Notes: a model not told the origin generated them from the letters alone. 64,000 nucleotides of DNA from Octadecabacter sp. SW4 (GCF_008065155.1 NZ_CP042819.1:2906001-2970000); one strand, 5' to 3'; positions 47,237 through 56,002 are shown, counted from the stretch's first letter. A program made the numbers and translations.

Positions 47237-48619
47237 ATGCAGACGAAATACCTCGCCGCCTCCACTGCACTTTTCGCTGGCCTTCTGGTGCTGGGCTGGA
47301 CGACTCAAGGCACCGGTGTCGTCAAAGACGATCCAGAACGCAATATCATCATACCAGACGAGTTGATGACCGAACTTCAGGTCAAGGCGGCCTATGACGG
47401 TGAAAACATCTATTTTCGCTATCGCTGGCCCGCCGAACGGCCGATGCTGTTTAATGATGTGCTGGTCTATGAGGACGGCGCTTGGGAAGAACGCGGCGGC
47501 GAGGTGATCGGCCCCGATCCCGACAATCTGGTCGAGGATCGCGTTGCGATGATGGTCGATGACGGCTCGGTGCCGCTGTTCGGCCGCTATGGTGGCTATA
47601 TCACCATCGGCGATGGCCTGACGACGTTTACGGGTGTGCCCGAAACCGAGGAGGAGCGCAGCAAATACCTGCCCGCGACCCGCACCGACCCCAACGATTT
47701 CGACAGCATCAGACCGCAAAGCGATCTGGAAACCCTGCGTGCGGCCGGCCAGTTCATTGATCTGTGGGATTGGAAATCCAGCCGCACCAACCCGCTGGGG
47801 TTCGCCGAAGACACTTCCATCGGTGCCGCACGTGAAGGCGACGAGGGCATCGCCCCCTATTTCACCAACTTCGACGAGGATACAGGCCAACCGCTGTTCA
47901 TGTTCGACCCCGCTGCGGGCGACCCGGCGCTGAAGATTGATGCGGTGATGGCCGGGGACATCGGCTTTAACGATACCTACTATCTGAGCGCGGCAACCGC
48001 CGTTCCCTTTGACCCAAACCGCGCCTGGCAGAACGGCGATACCCTGCCCCGCCGGGTTCTGCGCGAAGGCTCGGGATCGCGCGCCGACATCGCCATGCCG
48101 TCCGCCGCGCGCTGGCGCAACGGGTTCTGGGACGTGACACTGGTGCGGGCAATGGATACCGGCGATCCGCTCGAAGACAAAATCTTCCGCGACGGTGGCA
48201 ATTACGATCTCGCCTTTTCGGTGTTCCGCAATGCCTCGACCATGCGGTGGCACTATGTTTCGCTGCCAGTCTCACTGGGTCTTGAACAGCCCGCCCAGAT
48301 GGTGGCCGAACGCTTTGAGGGCGATGCCCCCGACTGGACCCAGCCCTGGACCGAGGTCACGATGTATTACCCCGGTCAGGTGACATGGGGTCGGCTCACT
48401 GATGCACGCCAACACCCGGGCGCTGACCGCATCGCGCAACGGGTTCCGGTCGCCGCGCGCCACACCGAGGAACAGCTTGCGCTTTACGGGGTGCAGATGG
48501 AATTTGCCGAAGAAATCCGCAGGCAATGGATTTGGACACTGATCGCAAGCCTTGGCCTGATCGTCGGACTAGGTATCAACGTTAACTTGCTGATGCGCCA
48601 ACGCAAGGAGGAGATGTGA
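47237..48619 (+). CDS. Ethylbenzene-dehydrogenase-type haem-binding domain protein
   Basis: 460 residues with a signal or anchor at the N-terminus (MQTKYLAASTALFAGLLVLGW) and a C-terminal membrane helix (IWTLIASLGLIVGLGINVNLL), so it is periplasmic and anchored. The first part (LQVKAAYDGENIYFRYRWPA; MMVDDGSVPLFGRYGG) and the later ARWRNGFWDVTLVRAMDTGD and GNYDLAFSVFRN fit the family of the haem-b subunit of ethylbenzene and DMS dehydrogenases. It probably carries a b-type haem and passes electrons; no molybdenum catalytic subunit is nearby. Family assignment is moderate. Confidence 0.75.
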   Translation: MQTKYLAASTALFAGLLVLGWTTQGTGVVKDDPERNIIIPDELMTELQVKAAYDGENIYFRYRWPAERPMLFNDVLVYEDGAWEERGGEVIGPDPDNLVEDRVAMMVDDGSVPLFGRYGGYITIGDGLTTFTGVPETEEERSKYLPATRTDPNDFDSIRPQSDLETLRAAGQFIDLWDWKSSRTNPLGFAEDTSIGAAREGDEGIAPYFTNFDEDTGQPLFMFDPAAGDPALKIDAVMAGDIGFNDTYYLSAATAVPFDPNRAWQNGDTLPRRVLREGSGSRADIAMPSAARWRNGFWDVTLVRAMDTGDPLEDKIFRDGGNYDLAFSVFRNASTMRWHYVSLPVSLGLEQPAQMVAERFEGDAPDWTQPWTEVTMYYPGQVTWGRLTDARQHPGADRIAQRVPVAARHTEEQLALYGVQMEFAEEIRRQWIWTLIASLGLIVGLGINVNLLMRQRKEEM

Positions 48620-48675
48620 TGACCCATCTGATTTCACACCAACCCAGCAACATTCTAATTCCAAAGGATAAATCC

Positions 48676-49365
48676 ATGCCGCCCGCTCTGCGTCGCCTTC
48701 GCCGTACTGCAATTGCCACAACCCTCTTGGGGCTGCTTGGCACAGGCGCGGCGCTTGCGCATGGGGCCGATGCCGGGGTCCAGGTCGAGGTCGTCGGCGC
48801 GCCTTCATGGTCGCTCAGCCCGGTCTATCACATCCTCATGGCGCACTTTCCAGTCGCACTTTGGATGGCGGCCTATCTGTTCATTCTGATCCGCTGCCTG
48901 TCGGATTCACAATTCGCGGTGCGCCTGCAAAAGGCGATCTGGCCGCTTGCCGCGCTTGGAACGCTCGCAGGTTTCGTAACCTATGGGCTGGGGCTGACGA
49001 TCTATCCCTGGTCCGCGATCACCGAAAGCCCGCTTGGGCGCAACCACATCATGCTGGCCACCTGGACACTGTCTTACTGGACGGTGATGAGCGTGCTTGG
49101 CTATCGCTTTCGCCGTCACCTGTTTGACGGAGCACAACGTTGGATCACCCTGGCGCTGGCGACTGTGGGCGCAACCGTCATCACGATCACTGGGACCCTT
49201 GGCGGGTCGCTGGGCGGCACACCGTCGCTGGTGACAAAAAGCCTGAGCTGGATCGGCTGGAATGTCTACAACACCTTCTATCTGCCGAGCTGGATGCTGG
49301 CCGTCTATGGTGCCGGCGCAATTGCGCTGATCGCCATCGGCATCGTCGGTCGCCGCCGTGTTTGA
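48676..49365 (+). CDS. DUF2231-like membrane protein
   Basis: About 229 residues. A signal-like N-terminus (MPPALRRLRRTAIATTLLGLLGTGAALAHG) is followed by four to five helices, with a conserved His in YHILMAHFPVALWMAAYLF as in DUF2231. An upstream ATG at 48619 overlaps the preceding stop (TGATG) and is possible; 48676 has an AAAGGA site and the better signal peptide. DUF2231 proteins often sit beside haem and electron-transfer proteins, and their histidines may bind haem. Confidence 0.75.
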   Translation: MPPALRRLRRTAIATTLLGLLGTGAALAHGADAGVQVEVVGAPSWSLSPVYHILMAHFPVALWMAAYLFILIRCLSDSQFAVRLQKAIWPLAALGTLAGFVTYGLGLTIYPWSAITESPLGRNHIMLATWTLSYWTVMSVLGYRFRRHLFDGAQRWITLALATVGATVITITGTLGGSLGGTPSLVTKSLSWIGWNVYNTFYLPSWMLAVYGAGAIALIAIGIVGRRRV

Positions 49366-49449
49366 CCGGAAAGACTGCGCAAGCAATCAATGCCGATGCT
49401 GCGCCACTGACCTGCAATCATGTCACGGCGTCGGAACGGACAGCCTGAT

Positions 49450-50583
49450 ATGACAACGCAGGCCGACATCGAAATCGTCGGCGCCGGTCCTGCCGGGCTG
49501 ACCTGCGCGATCATTCTGGCCAAGGCCGGACGCCGCGTTACGGTGCGCGAATGGCGTCGCGATGTCGGGCACCGGTTCCATGACGATTTTCAAGGGCTTG
49601 AAAACTGGACCGCCCGACAGGATGTGCTGGCCGAACTGGCCGAGGCCGGTATCACAGCCGATTTCGCCCATCACGGCGTGCGCAAAGGCATCGTGTTCGA
49701 CAGCCGGGCCAGACCACATCCTGTGCAGGGCAAGCGCCCGCTATTCTACCTGTTACGGCGCGGAAACGCGGACGGGACGCTGGACCGTGCGCTGCTGGAT
49801 CAGGCGCGCGCAGCGGGCGCCAAAGTGCGGTTCAATGATCATGTAGAAACTGCTGCTGGCAACATGGTTCTGGCGGGCGGGCCACGACGCGCCGATATCA
49901 TTGCCGTCGGGCAGGTCTTTGACACAGATATGGCCGATGGTGCCTGGCTGGCCGTAAACGACGCGCTGGCGCCAAAGGGCTATGCCTATCTGCTGGTCCA
50001 TGCCGGACGCGGCACCGTAGCAAGCTGCCTGTTCACCGGCTTTCACGATCAGGCAAAATACCTTGCGGCAACGGTGGAGTTTTTTCAACGTCACGCCGGG
50101 CTTGAAATCGAAAACCCCAGACCGTTCGGTGGCTTCGGCAACGTGCGACTGGCGCGCACGGCCATGCAAGGCGGCTATCCGGTGGTCGGCGAACACGCCG
50201 GTTTTCAGGATGCGCTTGCGGGTTTTGGTCTACGCTATGCGATCCGGTCGGGCACACTGGCGGCGCACAGCCTGCTCGGCGGGACAGATTACACCCGCGC
50301 CTGGCGGGAGCAGTTGCTTCCCGGCCTGCGGGCGGGTGTCGTCAACCGGTTCATGTTCAACACGACCGGCGCGCGCGCAAAGGATTACCTGATCGGACGC
50401 GTTGGAGAGGGCGATACCGCCCCGGCGTTGGCCCGCACCTACGGCCTGAGTTTGCCAAAGCGGCTGATGTTTCCGTTGGCCCGCCTTCGTTATCGCGCAC
50501 CGCTGAAAGACCCCAGCTGCAACCACCTGAATTGTGATTGCGTCTGGTGCCAGCATGGCACCCACACGATCACCAAAACCTGA
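49450..50583 (+). CDS. FAD-dependent oxidoreductase (geranylgeranyl-reductase-like) with Cys/His tail
   Basis: 377 residues. The FAD dinucleotide fold is at the N-terminus (IEIVGAGPAGLTCAIILAKAG), and GEHAGFQDALAGFGLRYAIRSG is the second flavin segment (GDAAG-like). The C-terminus ends in CNHLNCDCVWCQHGTH, a Cys/His cluster that could bind a metal or Fe-S. The substrate is unknown. It is separated from the DUF2231-like gene by 84 bp on the same strand. Confidence 0.82.
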   Translation: MTTQADIEIVGAGPAGLTCAIILAKAGRRVTVREWRRDVGHRFHDDFQGLENWTARQDVLAELAEAGITADFAHHGVRKGIVFDSRARPHPVQGKRPLFYLLRRGNADGTLDRALLDQARAAGAKVRFNDHVETAAGNMVLAGGPRRADIIAVGQVFDTDMADGAWLAVNDALAPKGYAYLLVHAGRGTVASCLFTGFHDQAKYLAATVEFFQRHAGLEIENPRPFGGFGNVRLARTAMQGGYPVVGEHAGFQDALAGFGLRYAIRSGTLAAHSLLGGTDYTRAWREQLLPGLRAGVVNRFMFNTTGARAKDYLIGRVGEGDTAPALARTYGLSLPKRLMFPLARLRYRAPLKDPSCNHLNCDCVWCQHGTHTITKT

Positions 50584-50732
50584 CCGCGACACCGGTGCAG
50601 ACCCTTGCGCGGTTATTTGCGCCGAATTTCAACAGATCACCGGTCGGAAACTGTAACTGATCGCGACCCTTGGCGTCCTTACCGATGGAGGCCGATAACC
50701 GGCTGACACTGGACAAACAAAAGGTGATCACA

Positions 50733-50969
50733 ATGAAACCCATCTTGCTTGCCGCCGCTATCGGCGGCATCGTTTTTGCAAACGCCGCCTTCGCCCATGA
50801 AATGGACACCGATCAGGATGGCCTTTATTCGCTGGCTGAAATGCGCACCGAATACAGCGACCTGACCGAAGAACAATATGCCGAACTGGATACCAACAAA
50901 GATGAAGCAGTCGATGTGGACGAACTGACAGCCGCAATTGCGGACGGCATTTTGCCAGCGATGGATTAA
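50733..50969 (+). CDS. Small secreted EF-hand protein
   Basis: 78 residues: a signal peptide (MKPILLAAAIGGIVFANAAFA) and two EF-hand loops, DTDQDGLYSLAE and DTNKDEAVDVDE. It is a likely periplasmic calcium-binding protein. The start is the ATG at 50733 with AAGGTG upstream. Confidence 0.85.
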   Translation: MKPILLAAAIGGIVFANAAFAHEMDTDQDGLYSLAEMRTEYSDLTEEQYAELDTNKDEAVDVDELTAAIADGILPAMD

Positions 50970-51084
50970 CCCGCTGACCAGAGAGTGGTCGTCTGCGGCG
51001 CGAGGCTGATGGCGGCATAGCAATCGTTGCCGGTTTCGGTTCGCTGCAAACAGTCTGCGGTTTGTGCCCGCCCTAAAATAAATT

Positions 51085-51114
51085 CCGCCGCCCGGCTTCA
51101 CGGCCGGGCGGCGG
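51085..51114. terminator. Terminator between convergent genes
   Basis: Perfect 12-bp stem CCGCCGCCCGGC / GCCGGGCGGCGG with a six-base loop. On the minus strand it is followed by an A/T-rich stretch with several T, fitting termination of the cupredoxin transcript; it may also serve the plus-strand genes. Confidence 0.7.
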
Positions 51115-51135
51115 AGCAATTTCACCGAACTGCAG

Positions 51136-52191
51136 TTACATGTCCATTGCCATGCCTTCGGTCGCCAACTGGCCCATCATGCCCATCTGCATGTGATAGG
51201 GCAGCATGCACATGAACATCCATGCCCCGGGTCGGACCACTTCGGCAACGAAAGTGATCTCCTCTCCCGGCAAAAGCAGCGACTGCTCATAGAGCGCTTC
51301 GTGCTCTAGCAGGTTCCAGTCCGCGCGGCGTGCGCGATAGTTCACGCCCTGCATCTGCGCCATCCCCATGAACATGAACTCATGCACGATATTGCCGTCG
51401 TTACGCATAGTGAATCGGATACGCTCCCCGGGCTTGGCATCGATTTCGAGCTCCGAGAACGTCCATTCCGACATTGAAAGCGCGATCTCGCGATCAAATT
51501 CGCCGTCGTCGGTGATGATGAGACCGGCCATTTGGCCCGCCATCAGTCGCTCGGCCTCTTCTTCATCGTCAGCGCCCATGTCCATCTCGCCATCGGCAGC
51601 CATGTCCATGCCGCCATCAGCGCCCATGTCCATCTCGGACGCGCGCATGTCGGGCACGCCGTCGCCGTCCATGTCCATGTCCATCTCGCCGTCAGCGGCC
51701 ATGTCCATTTCGCCATCAGCGCCCATGTCCATCTCGCCGTCAGCAGCCATGTCCATCTCGCCATCAGCGCCCATGTCCATTTCGCCATCGGCAGCCATGT
51801 CCATTTCGCCATCGGCAGCCATGTCCATCTCGCCATCGGCAGCCATGTCCATCTCGCCATCGGCAGCCATGTCCATCTCGCCATCGGCAGCCATGTCCAT
51901 CTCGCCATCAGCGCCCATGTCCATGCCGCCCATGTCCATGTCACCCATGTCCATGTTCTCCATGGCGGCCTCGATCATCGCTTCATCTTCGGGCGGCACT
52001 CCGAAAACTTCGTGTTCGATCTCTTCGTTCTCGGACATGATACCTTCCGGCAACAAACCCTCCTCGCGAATCCGCTCGATCTCGCCGATCATGGGCGTGG
52101 CCTGCACGGTCGGCGGGGTCTGAACGACGATGAAATAACCTGTTCCTCCAAGAAGGATCAGCCCGAATATCAGAAACAATCGCATGATCAT
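51136..52191 (-). CDS. Membrane-anchored cupredoxin with a Met/Asp octapeptide array
   Basis: 351 residues. An N-terminal helix (MIMRLFLIFGLILLGGTGYF) anchors it in the membrane. A central region holds thirteen copies of MDM(A/G)ADGE-like octapeptides, interrupted once by MDMDMDGDGVPDMRASE. The C-terminal 100 residues are a cupredoxin: His270 in NIVHEFMF, then Cys328, His333 and Met338 in MCMLPYHMQMGM (C-x4-H-x4-M), the ligand set of a type 1 copper site. An AAGGAG site precedes the start. It lies 15 bp downstream of the oxidase subunit I gene on the same strand, so it may be the electron donor or copper chaperone of that oxidase. Confidence 0.88.
   Translation of the reverse strand: MIMRLFLIFGLILLGGTGYFIVVQTPPTVQATPMIGEIERIREEGLLPEGIMSENEEIEHEVFGVPPEDEAMIEAAMENMDMGDMDMGGMDMGADGEMDMAADGEMDMAADGEMDMAADGEMDMAADGEMDMAADGEMDMGADGEMDMAADGEMDMGADGEMDMAADGEMDMDMDGDGVPDMRASEMDMGADGGMDMAADGEMDMGADDEEEAERLMAGQMAGLIITDDGEFDREIALSMSEWTFSELEIDAKPGERIRFTMRNDGNIVHEFMFMGMAQMQGVNYRARRADWNLLEHEALYEQSLLLPGEEITFVAEVVRPGAWMFMCMLPYHMQMGMMGQLATEGMAMDM
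51562..51924 (-). repeat. 24-bp tandem repeats encoding MDM(A/G)ADGE
   Basis: Ten consecutive 24-bp units at 51685-51924 and three more at 51562-51633, with a short spacer between. Units differ mostly at one codon (Ala/Gly) and at silent sites. The array is inside the cupredoxin gene and leaves other frames open. Confidence 0.95.
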
Positions 52192-52206
52192 TGTAGGTTC
52201 TCCTTC

Positions 52207-53787
52207 TTATTCCGCTGGGACCGGCTCGGCCGAGCCGGACGTGTCATTGTCCTCGATCGCCCAGGGGTCACCGGAAACGGTAGTCCCAACGGTCGAACTG
52301 CGCATGATGTTATAGACGAACACGATGAACCCGAGACCAATCAGATAGGCTGCACCGGTCAGGATCAGCTGCGGGGTCGACCACTGCGGCAGGTCCAGAT
52401 AGTCCACTACCCAGCGCGGGAAGTAATTGAACCCAAGCAGATACATCATCGTAACTTTGGTAAAGATACCGATCTGCCAGAACCAGAAATGAATGTTACC
52501 CATTCTCTGGCTATACATCCGACCGGTGAAGTAGGGATAAAGATAGTAAATCCCTGCCATCGCCATATTGGCCATGAAGCCCACGAACATCGCGTGGAAG
52601 TGCGCCGGCACGAAATAGGTGTTGTGCACGAAATCACTGTCGGTTGCGATCTGGGCGTTCACATAGGCCGTTACGCCGCCATACATCAGGAAGAATATCG
52701 ACGCGACTATGAACTTGAACGGCACCGCGCGACGGGCCGACGCCGGGATCGGATCAGACCAAAGCGTCGCAATCCAGTTGAACACATGTAACGTGGACGG
52801 GATAAAGATCATCAGCGTCAGGATCTGTGTCGTGCGTTGCAGCCAGCCGCTGACATTCTCGGCAGGTTGGAAGTGGTGCGGATAAACAACGAAGCCCAGC
52901 ACCGTCAGCAATGCGAAAGCCGTGACTGCCGACCAGTAGCTCCAGATCGGACGGCCCAGAAACCGCGGCAAAAGGGTATAGAGGATCGCCACAGCCGGCA
53001 TCAGCGGCAGATAGACGGCCGGGTGACCATAGAACCAGAACATGAACATAAAGGTCATTACGTTACCGCCGCGCGCGGGATCGTAGAGCGCCGTCACCTC
53101 CAGCCAGTCAGTCAGCATGACGATACCGACAAGCCCAAGGATCGGGGTCGACAAGAGCAACAGTATCCCTTCGGAAATCGCTCCCCAGCCCATCAGGGGC
53201 AGTTTGCTGAAACCCTTGCGCTTGGCCGCAGCCAAGCCGTTTTTCAGCAGCACCGCACCGGCAAGAAACTCCGAAAGCGCCACAAGGGCCACCGCAACAT
53301 AGCCCATCCAGACCAGTTCACCGCCGACACGCAGCGACATCGGCGGATAGAATGTCCAGGTAAAGTCCGGGCGCGAGATCACCAGCAGCACCGCTGCGAG
53401 GATCAAAAGCCAGTAGCTCCATTGCGCGCCACGCGCCCACAAAAGTTCTTCGGTGCCAAGGATCTTTGGCATCATGTAATACATGATCGACACGACAAAC
53501 GGGATGATGAACCCGAAGACCATGAACATGCCGTGCAGGGTCATCAGTGACATATAGGGTCGGGCATCCAGAATCTGGATGTCAGGATAGGCCAGTTCGG
53601 TCCTGAACAGGATCGCCATCAGGCCACCAAGGCCCAGCATAACCACCGAGGTCAGCATGCCCTTGATGGCGATATGCCGGTAGTGGTGGGAAAAGAGAAG
53701 CGTCGAAAGTGTCATCTTGCCGATGACGTCCTCCGGCTCCCAGTGGGGTTTGGTCCCCATACGTTCTGCATCATGCACACTTGCCAT
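52207..53787 (-). CDS. Haem-copper oxidase subunit I (cytochrome c/quinol oxidase type)
   Basis: 526 residues and at least twelve helices. All six haem/copper histidines are present: H85 (LHGMFMVFG), H255, H304-H305 (YPHHFQP), H396 and H398 (AHFHAMFVGF). The CuB loop reads YGHPAVYLPLMPA: the cross-linking Tyr is kept at residue 259, but the usual Glu of HPEVY is Ala, as in some non-A1 oxidases. An AAGGAG site precedes the ATG. Subunit II lies 49 bp upstream on the same strand; no subunit III is seen. Confidence 0.93.
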   Translation of the reverse strand: MASVHDAERMGTKPHWEPEDVIGKMTLSTLLFSHHYRHIAIKGMLTSVVMLGLGGLMAILFRTELAYPDIQILDARPYMSLMTLHGMFMVFGFIIPFVVSIMYYMMPKILGTEELLWARGAQWSYWLLILAAVLLVISRPDFTWTFYPPMSLRVGGELVWMGYVAVALVALSEFLAGAVLLKNGLAAAKRKGFSKLPLMGWGAISEGILLLLSTPILGLVGIVMLTDWLEVTALYDPARGGNVMTFMFMFWFYGHPAVYLPLMPAVAILYTLLPRFLGRPIWSYWSAVTAFALLTVLGFVVYPHHFQPAENVSGWLQRTTQILTLMIFIPSTLHVFNWIATLWSDPIPASARRAVPFKFIVASIFFLMYGGVTAYVNAQIATDSDFVHNTYFVPAHFHAMFVGFMANMAMAGIYYLYPYFTGRMYSQRMGNIHFWFWQIGIFTKVTMMYLLGFNYFPRWVVDYLDLPQWSTPQLILTGAAYLIGLGFIVFVYNIMRSSTVGTTVSGDPWAIEDNDTSGSAEPVPAE

Positions 53788-53836
53788 TGTGCGGTCTCCT
53801 TGAATCTGAATACGTTGTCACGGAAGGGCCGGGATA

Positions 53837-54460
53837 TCAGGCCTCGCCCTCTTCATGGTCTTCGTCGCCATCGCCTTCGTCGCCTTGAACGACAAGCCAG
53901 GCCTTCATCTGGGCGTGTCCGACACCACAATAGTTCAGACACTGGATCAGATATTTACCCGGCTCCTGAGGCGCACGAATCCACACGTTGCGCTCGACCC
54001 CCGGCTCGAACTCGGCAGTGATGCCGGCGGCAGGGATGTTGAAACCGTGAATGACGTCATTTGCGAACAGGCTGAACAGCACCGTTTCACCGGGCTGCAC
54101 GACCACCGCATTGCGCGAAATCTCGTCCTCTTCGTTGACGAAGGCAAAGCCCCACTGAAACGCCAATACGCGGACAACCTGATCGAACTCGCCTTCTTCG
54201 GGGTCATAGCCGACTTCCAGCACGCCCTCTTCTTCGAGGCGATCCTGATAGGCCGTGTAGATCTCGGTGCTGCGCTTGTCGCCATACCAGACCATAACTA
54301 CCAAGAGCCCGACAAACAGGAACTCCATCGAATATGGCAACCGCCAGCGCGCTGGCAGGAACAACGCCGCAAACAACGCCGCAATCCCAAATCCCAGAAC
54401 GACAAATACTATGATGATCATTGTGGACTGGTAACCAGCCAATCCGAGTGCATTTTCCAT
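53837..54460 (-). CDS. Cytochrome c oxidase subunit II (CuA)
   Basis: 207 residues with two N-terminal helices (MIIIVFVVLGFGIAALFAAL; MEFLFVGLLVVMVW) and a periplasmic CuA domain. Ligands are visible: H138 (DVIHGFNIP), C174, C178, H182 and M185 in CLNYCGVGHAQM. So it accepts electrons from a soluble donor such as cytochrome c or a cupredoxin, not from quinol. The C-terminal tail is acidic. Confidence 0.93.
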   Translation of the reverse strand: MENALGLAGYQSTMIIIVFVVLGFGIAALFAALFLPARWRLPYSMEFLFVGLLVVMVWYGDKRSTEIYTAYQDRLEEEGVLEVGYDPEEGEFDQVVRVLAFQWGFAFVNEEDEISRNAVVVQPGETVLFSLFANDVIHGFNIPAAGITAEFEPGVERNVWIRAPQEPGKYLIQCLNYCGVGHAQMKAWLVVQGDEGDGDEDHEEGEA

Positions 54461-54527
54461 TACAATTCCCTTCCTTTTGAAACGCGATTACAGACGGCCA
54501 GCACATTGCATAGCCGCGAGAGGCGTT

Positions 54528-54950
54528 TTAAAGAATCGGGGGCTGGAACAGCGGTTCTGCCGGAAGGCCCGTGGCCTGATACTCGGTGCGTATATACCCT
54601 GCCGTCACGACAATAGGCACAACAGCCTGAAGGCCCGAGACACCGATCAGCGCCAAGGGCGCGCAATGAGACACACCCGCTGTCATGTTTACACACGGGC
54701 TTCCCATCATCGGACAGGGCATAGTGGATGTCTGAGAAATATCGTCGCTGACACAGGTTATGGCTGCTTCGGACGTGGACAATTCGCCTTGGCAGGCCTG
54801 CGTTGCCACCGCTTGCTGCAGCCCCGATACCGCGCCCGCTGCCTTTGCCATGGCCACGGTCGGAATTGCCCCGACCGCAATCGTGATGGCGATCAGGCAA
54901 ATGATGCAAATGCACCGGCTAATAACAGTGTTGGCCGTCGACAACGACAT
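54528..54950 (-). CDS. Exported Cys-containing protein of unknown function
   Basis: 140 residues: an N-terminal hydrophobic signal or anchor (ISRCICIICLIAITIAVGAIP), then a region with Cys in TMPCPMMGSPCVNM and SHCAPLAL, and a second hydrophobic stretch. The Cys/Met content could bind copper. A GGGGAGG site precedes the ATG at 54950. It is upstream of the oxidase genes on the same strand. I do not recognise a family. Confidence 0.6.
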   Translation of the reverse strand: MSLSTANTVISRCICIICLIAITIAVGAIPTVAMAKAAGAVSGLQQAVATQACQGELSTSEAAITCVSDDISQTSTMPCPMMGSPCVNMTAGVSHCAPLALIGVSGLQAVVPIVVTAGYIRTEYQATGLPAEPLFQPPIL

Positions 54951-55089
54951 GCCGTCCTCCCCTTTTCCCAATGCAGCTTTGCACAGGCAACATTAGAAAA
55001 CAAGCGGTCCGGTCCGGGCAACATTCTCTCACAACAAGCTTGGCACTCCTCGAATCCATGCAATCAGAACGCCCCTGAAAAGCACAAAA

Positions 55090-55113
55090 CCTCCGCGGAA
55101 AAACCGGCGGAGG
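55090..55113 (-). terminator. Terminator, probably the original end of the rRNA operon
   Basis: Stem CCTCCGCGG / CCGGCGGAGG (one bulge) with an A5 loop; on the minus strand it is followed by TTTTGTGCTTTT. It lies 15 bp from the displaced tRNA-fMet 3' fragment, as a rRNA operon terminator would before the element inserted. Confidence 0.6.
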
Positions 55114-55127
55114 CATTGCAAGTATCG

Positions 55128-55176
55128 TTGGTTGCGGGAGTAGGATTTGAACCTACGACCTTCAGGTTATGAGCCT
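55128..55176 (-). repeat. Attachment-site repeat (displaced 3' end of tRNA-fMet)
   Basis: 49 bp identical to 60655-60703: CCA end, T arm, variable loop and anticodon arm of tRNA-fMet. The rest of the tRNA is absent here (sequence diverges at CTCACGGG). It marks the far end of the integrated element. Confidence 0.93.
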
Positions 55177-55294
55177 CACGGGCTATAGATTGACGTAGAT
55201 TTCTGAATGTATTTCTTTATATATAAATCAATAGATTACGAGACATCAAAACAATATCTACCTTGTCTGACATTGCCCAAAATTGCTCTGAAGT

Positions 55295-55325
55295 GTAGCA
55301 CCAGCGTAGCACCAACGTAGCACCA
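55295..55325 (+). repeat. Three GTAGCACCA repeats near one element end
   Basis: Copies at 55295, 55306 and 55317 with 11-bp periodicity, just ahead of the integrase gene. Two more sit at 60568 and 60579 near the other end. They resemble arm-type integrase-binding sites. Confidence 0.6.
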
Positions 55326-55342
55326 GATTGAGGAGAGCGGTT

Positions 55343-56002
55343 TTGCCCAGTCATCGTTTGAACTTTACGAAAGCCGCTTTACTTAAGGCTCCAGCCGCCA
55401 AGAAAGGCTCTAAGGATTACTACTACGACGAGCGCGAGAAAGGGTTGTTGATGGCGGTGACACCAGCCGGAACCAAATCCTTCTATCTCTACAAGCGGAT
55501 TGAGGGGCGACCTGAGCGGCTATTGCTAGGACGCTTCCCAGATATCAGCATTGAGAACGCCCGGAAGCTGGCAACCGCTGCCAAGGGCGATATCGCCACA
55601 GGTGCGAACCCTCAGAAGGACAAACGCGCCATACGTGATGAAATGACCTTTGGGGCGCTGTTCGCTGAATACCTCGAAAAATACTCAAAGGTGCATAAAC
55701 GGTCATGGCGATACGACGAACGCGAGGTGAACAAGTTCCTGTCGCGTTGGTTCAAGCGCAAAATATCCTCCTTTGATCGCGCAGAGATTGAACGGCTTCA
55801 CGCCAAAATCGGCAAAGAGAACGGCTTGTATCAGGCCAACCGCATACTTGAGCGGATACGGTCTATCTTTAACAAGGCGATTGAATGGGGATGGCAGGGG
55901 CAAAACCCCGCTGTCGGCGTTAAGAAGTTCAAAGAGCAAAGCCGTGATCGGTTTTTACAACCTGACGAACTGCCCCGGTTCTTTGCGGCGCTGGCTAATG
56001 AG
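55343..56002 (+). pseudogene. Tyrosine integrase (P4 type), truncated by an IS element
   Basis: About 220 residues remain. The N-terminal arm-binding domain (LNFTKAALLKAPAAKKG; YYYDEREKGLLMAVTPAGTKSFYLYKRI; LGRFPDISIENARKLA) is typical of DUF4102-type integrases, followed by the core-binding domain. Translation runs into the IS at 56003, and the catalytic domain with Arg-His-Arg-Tyr is missing. The TTG at 55343 follows AGGAGAG. It lies next to the displaced att repeat and can no longer act. Confidence 0.88.

Noticed and set aside
51532..52791. Long plus-strand frame opposite the cupredoxin and oxidase genes
   Set aside because: It arises from the 24-bp repeat on the other strand; no ribosome-binding site or recognisable domain, while the minus-strand genes have copper ligands.
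55177..55342. Small gene between the att repeat and the integrase
   Set aside because: AT-rich with the GTAGCACCA repeats; no start with a ribosome-binding site.
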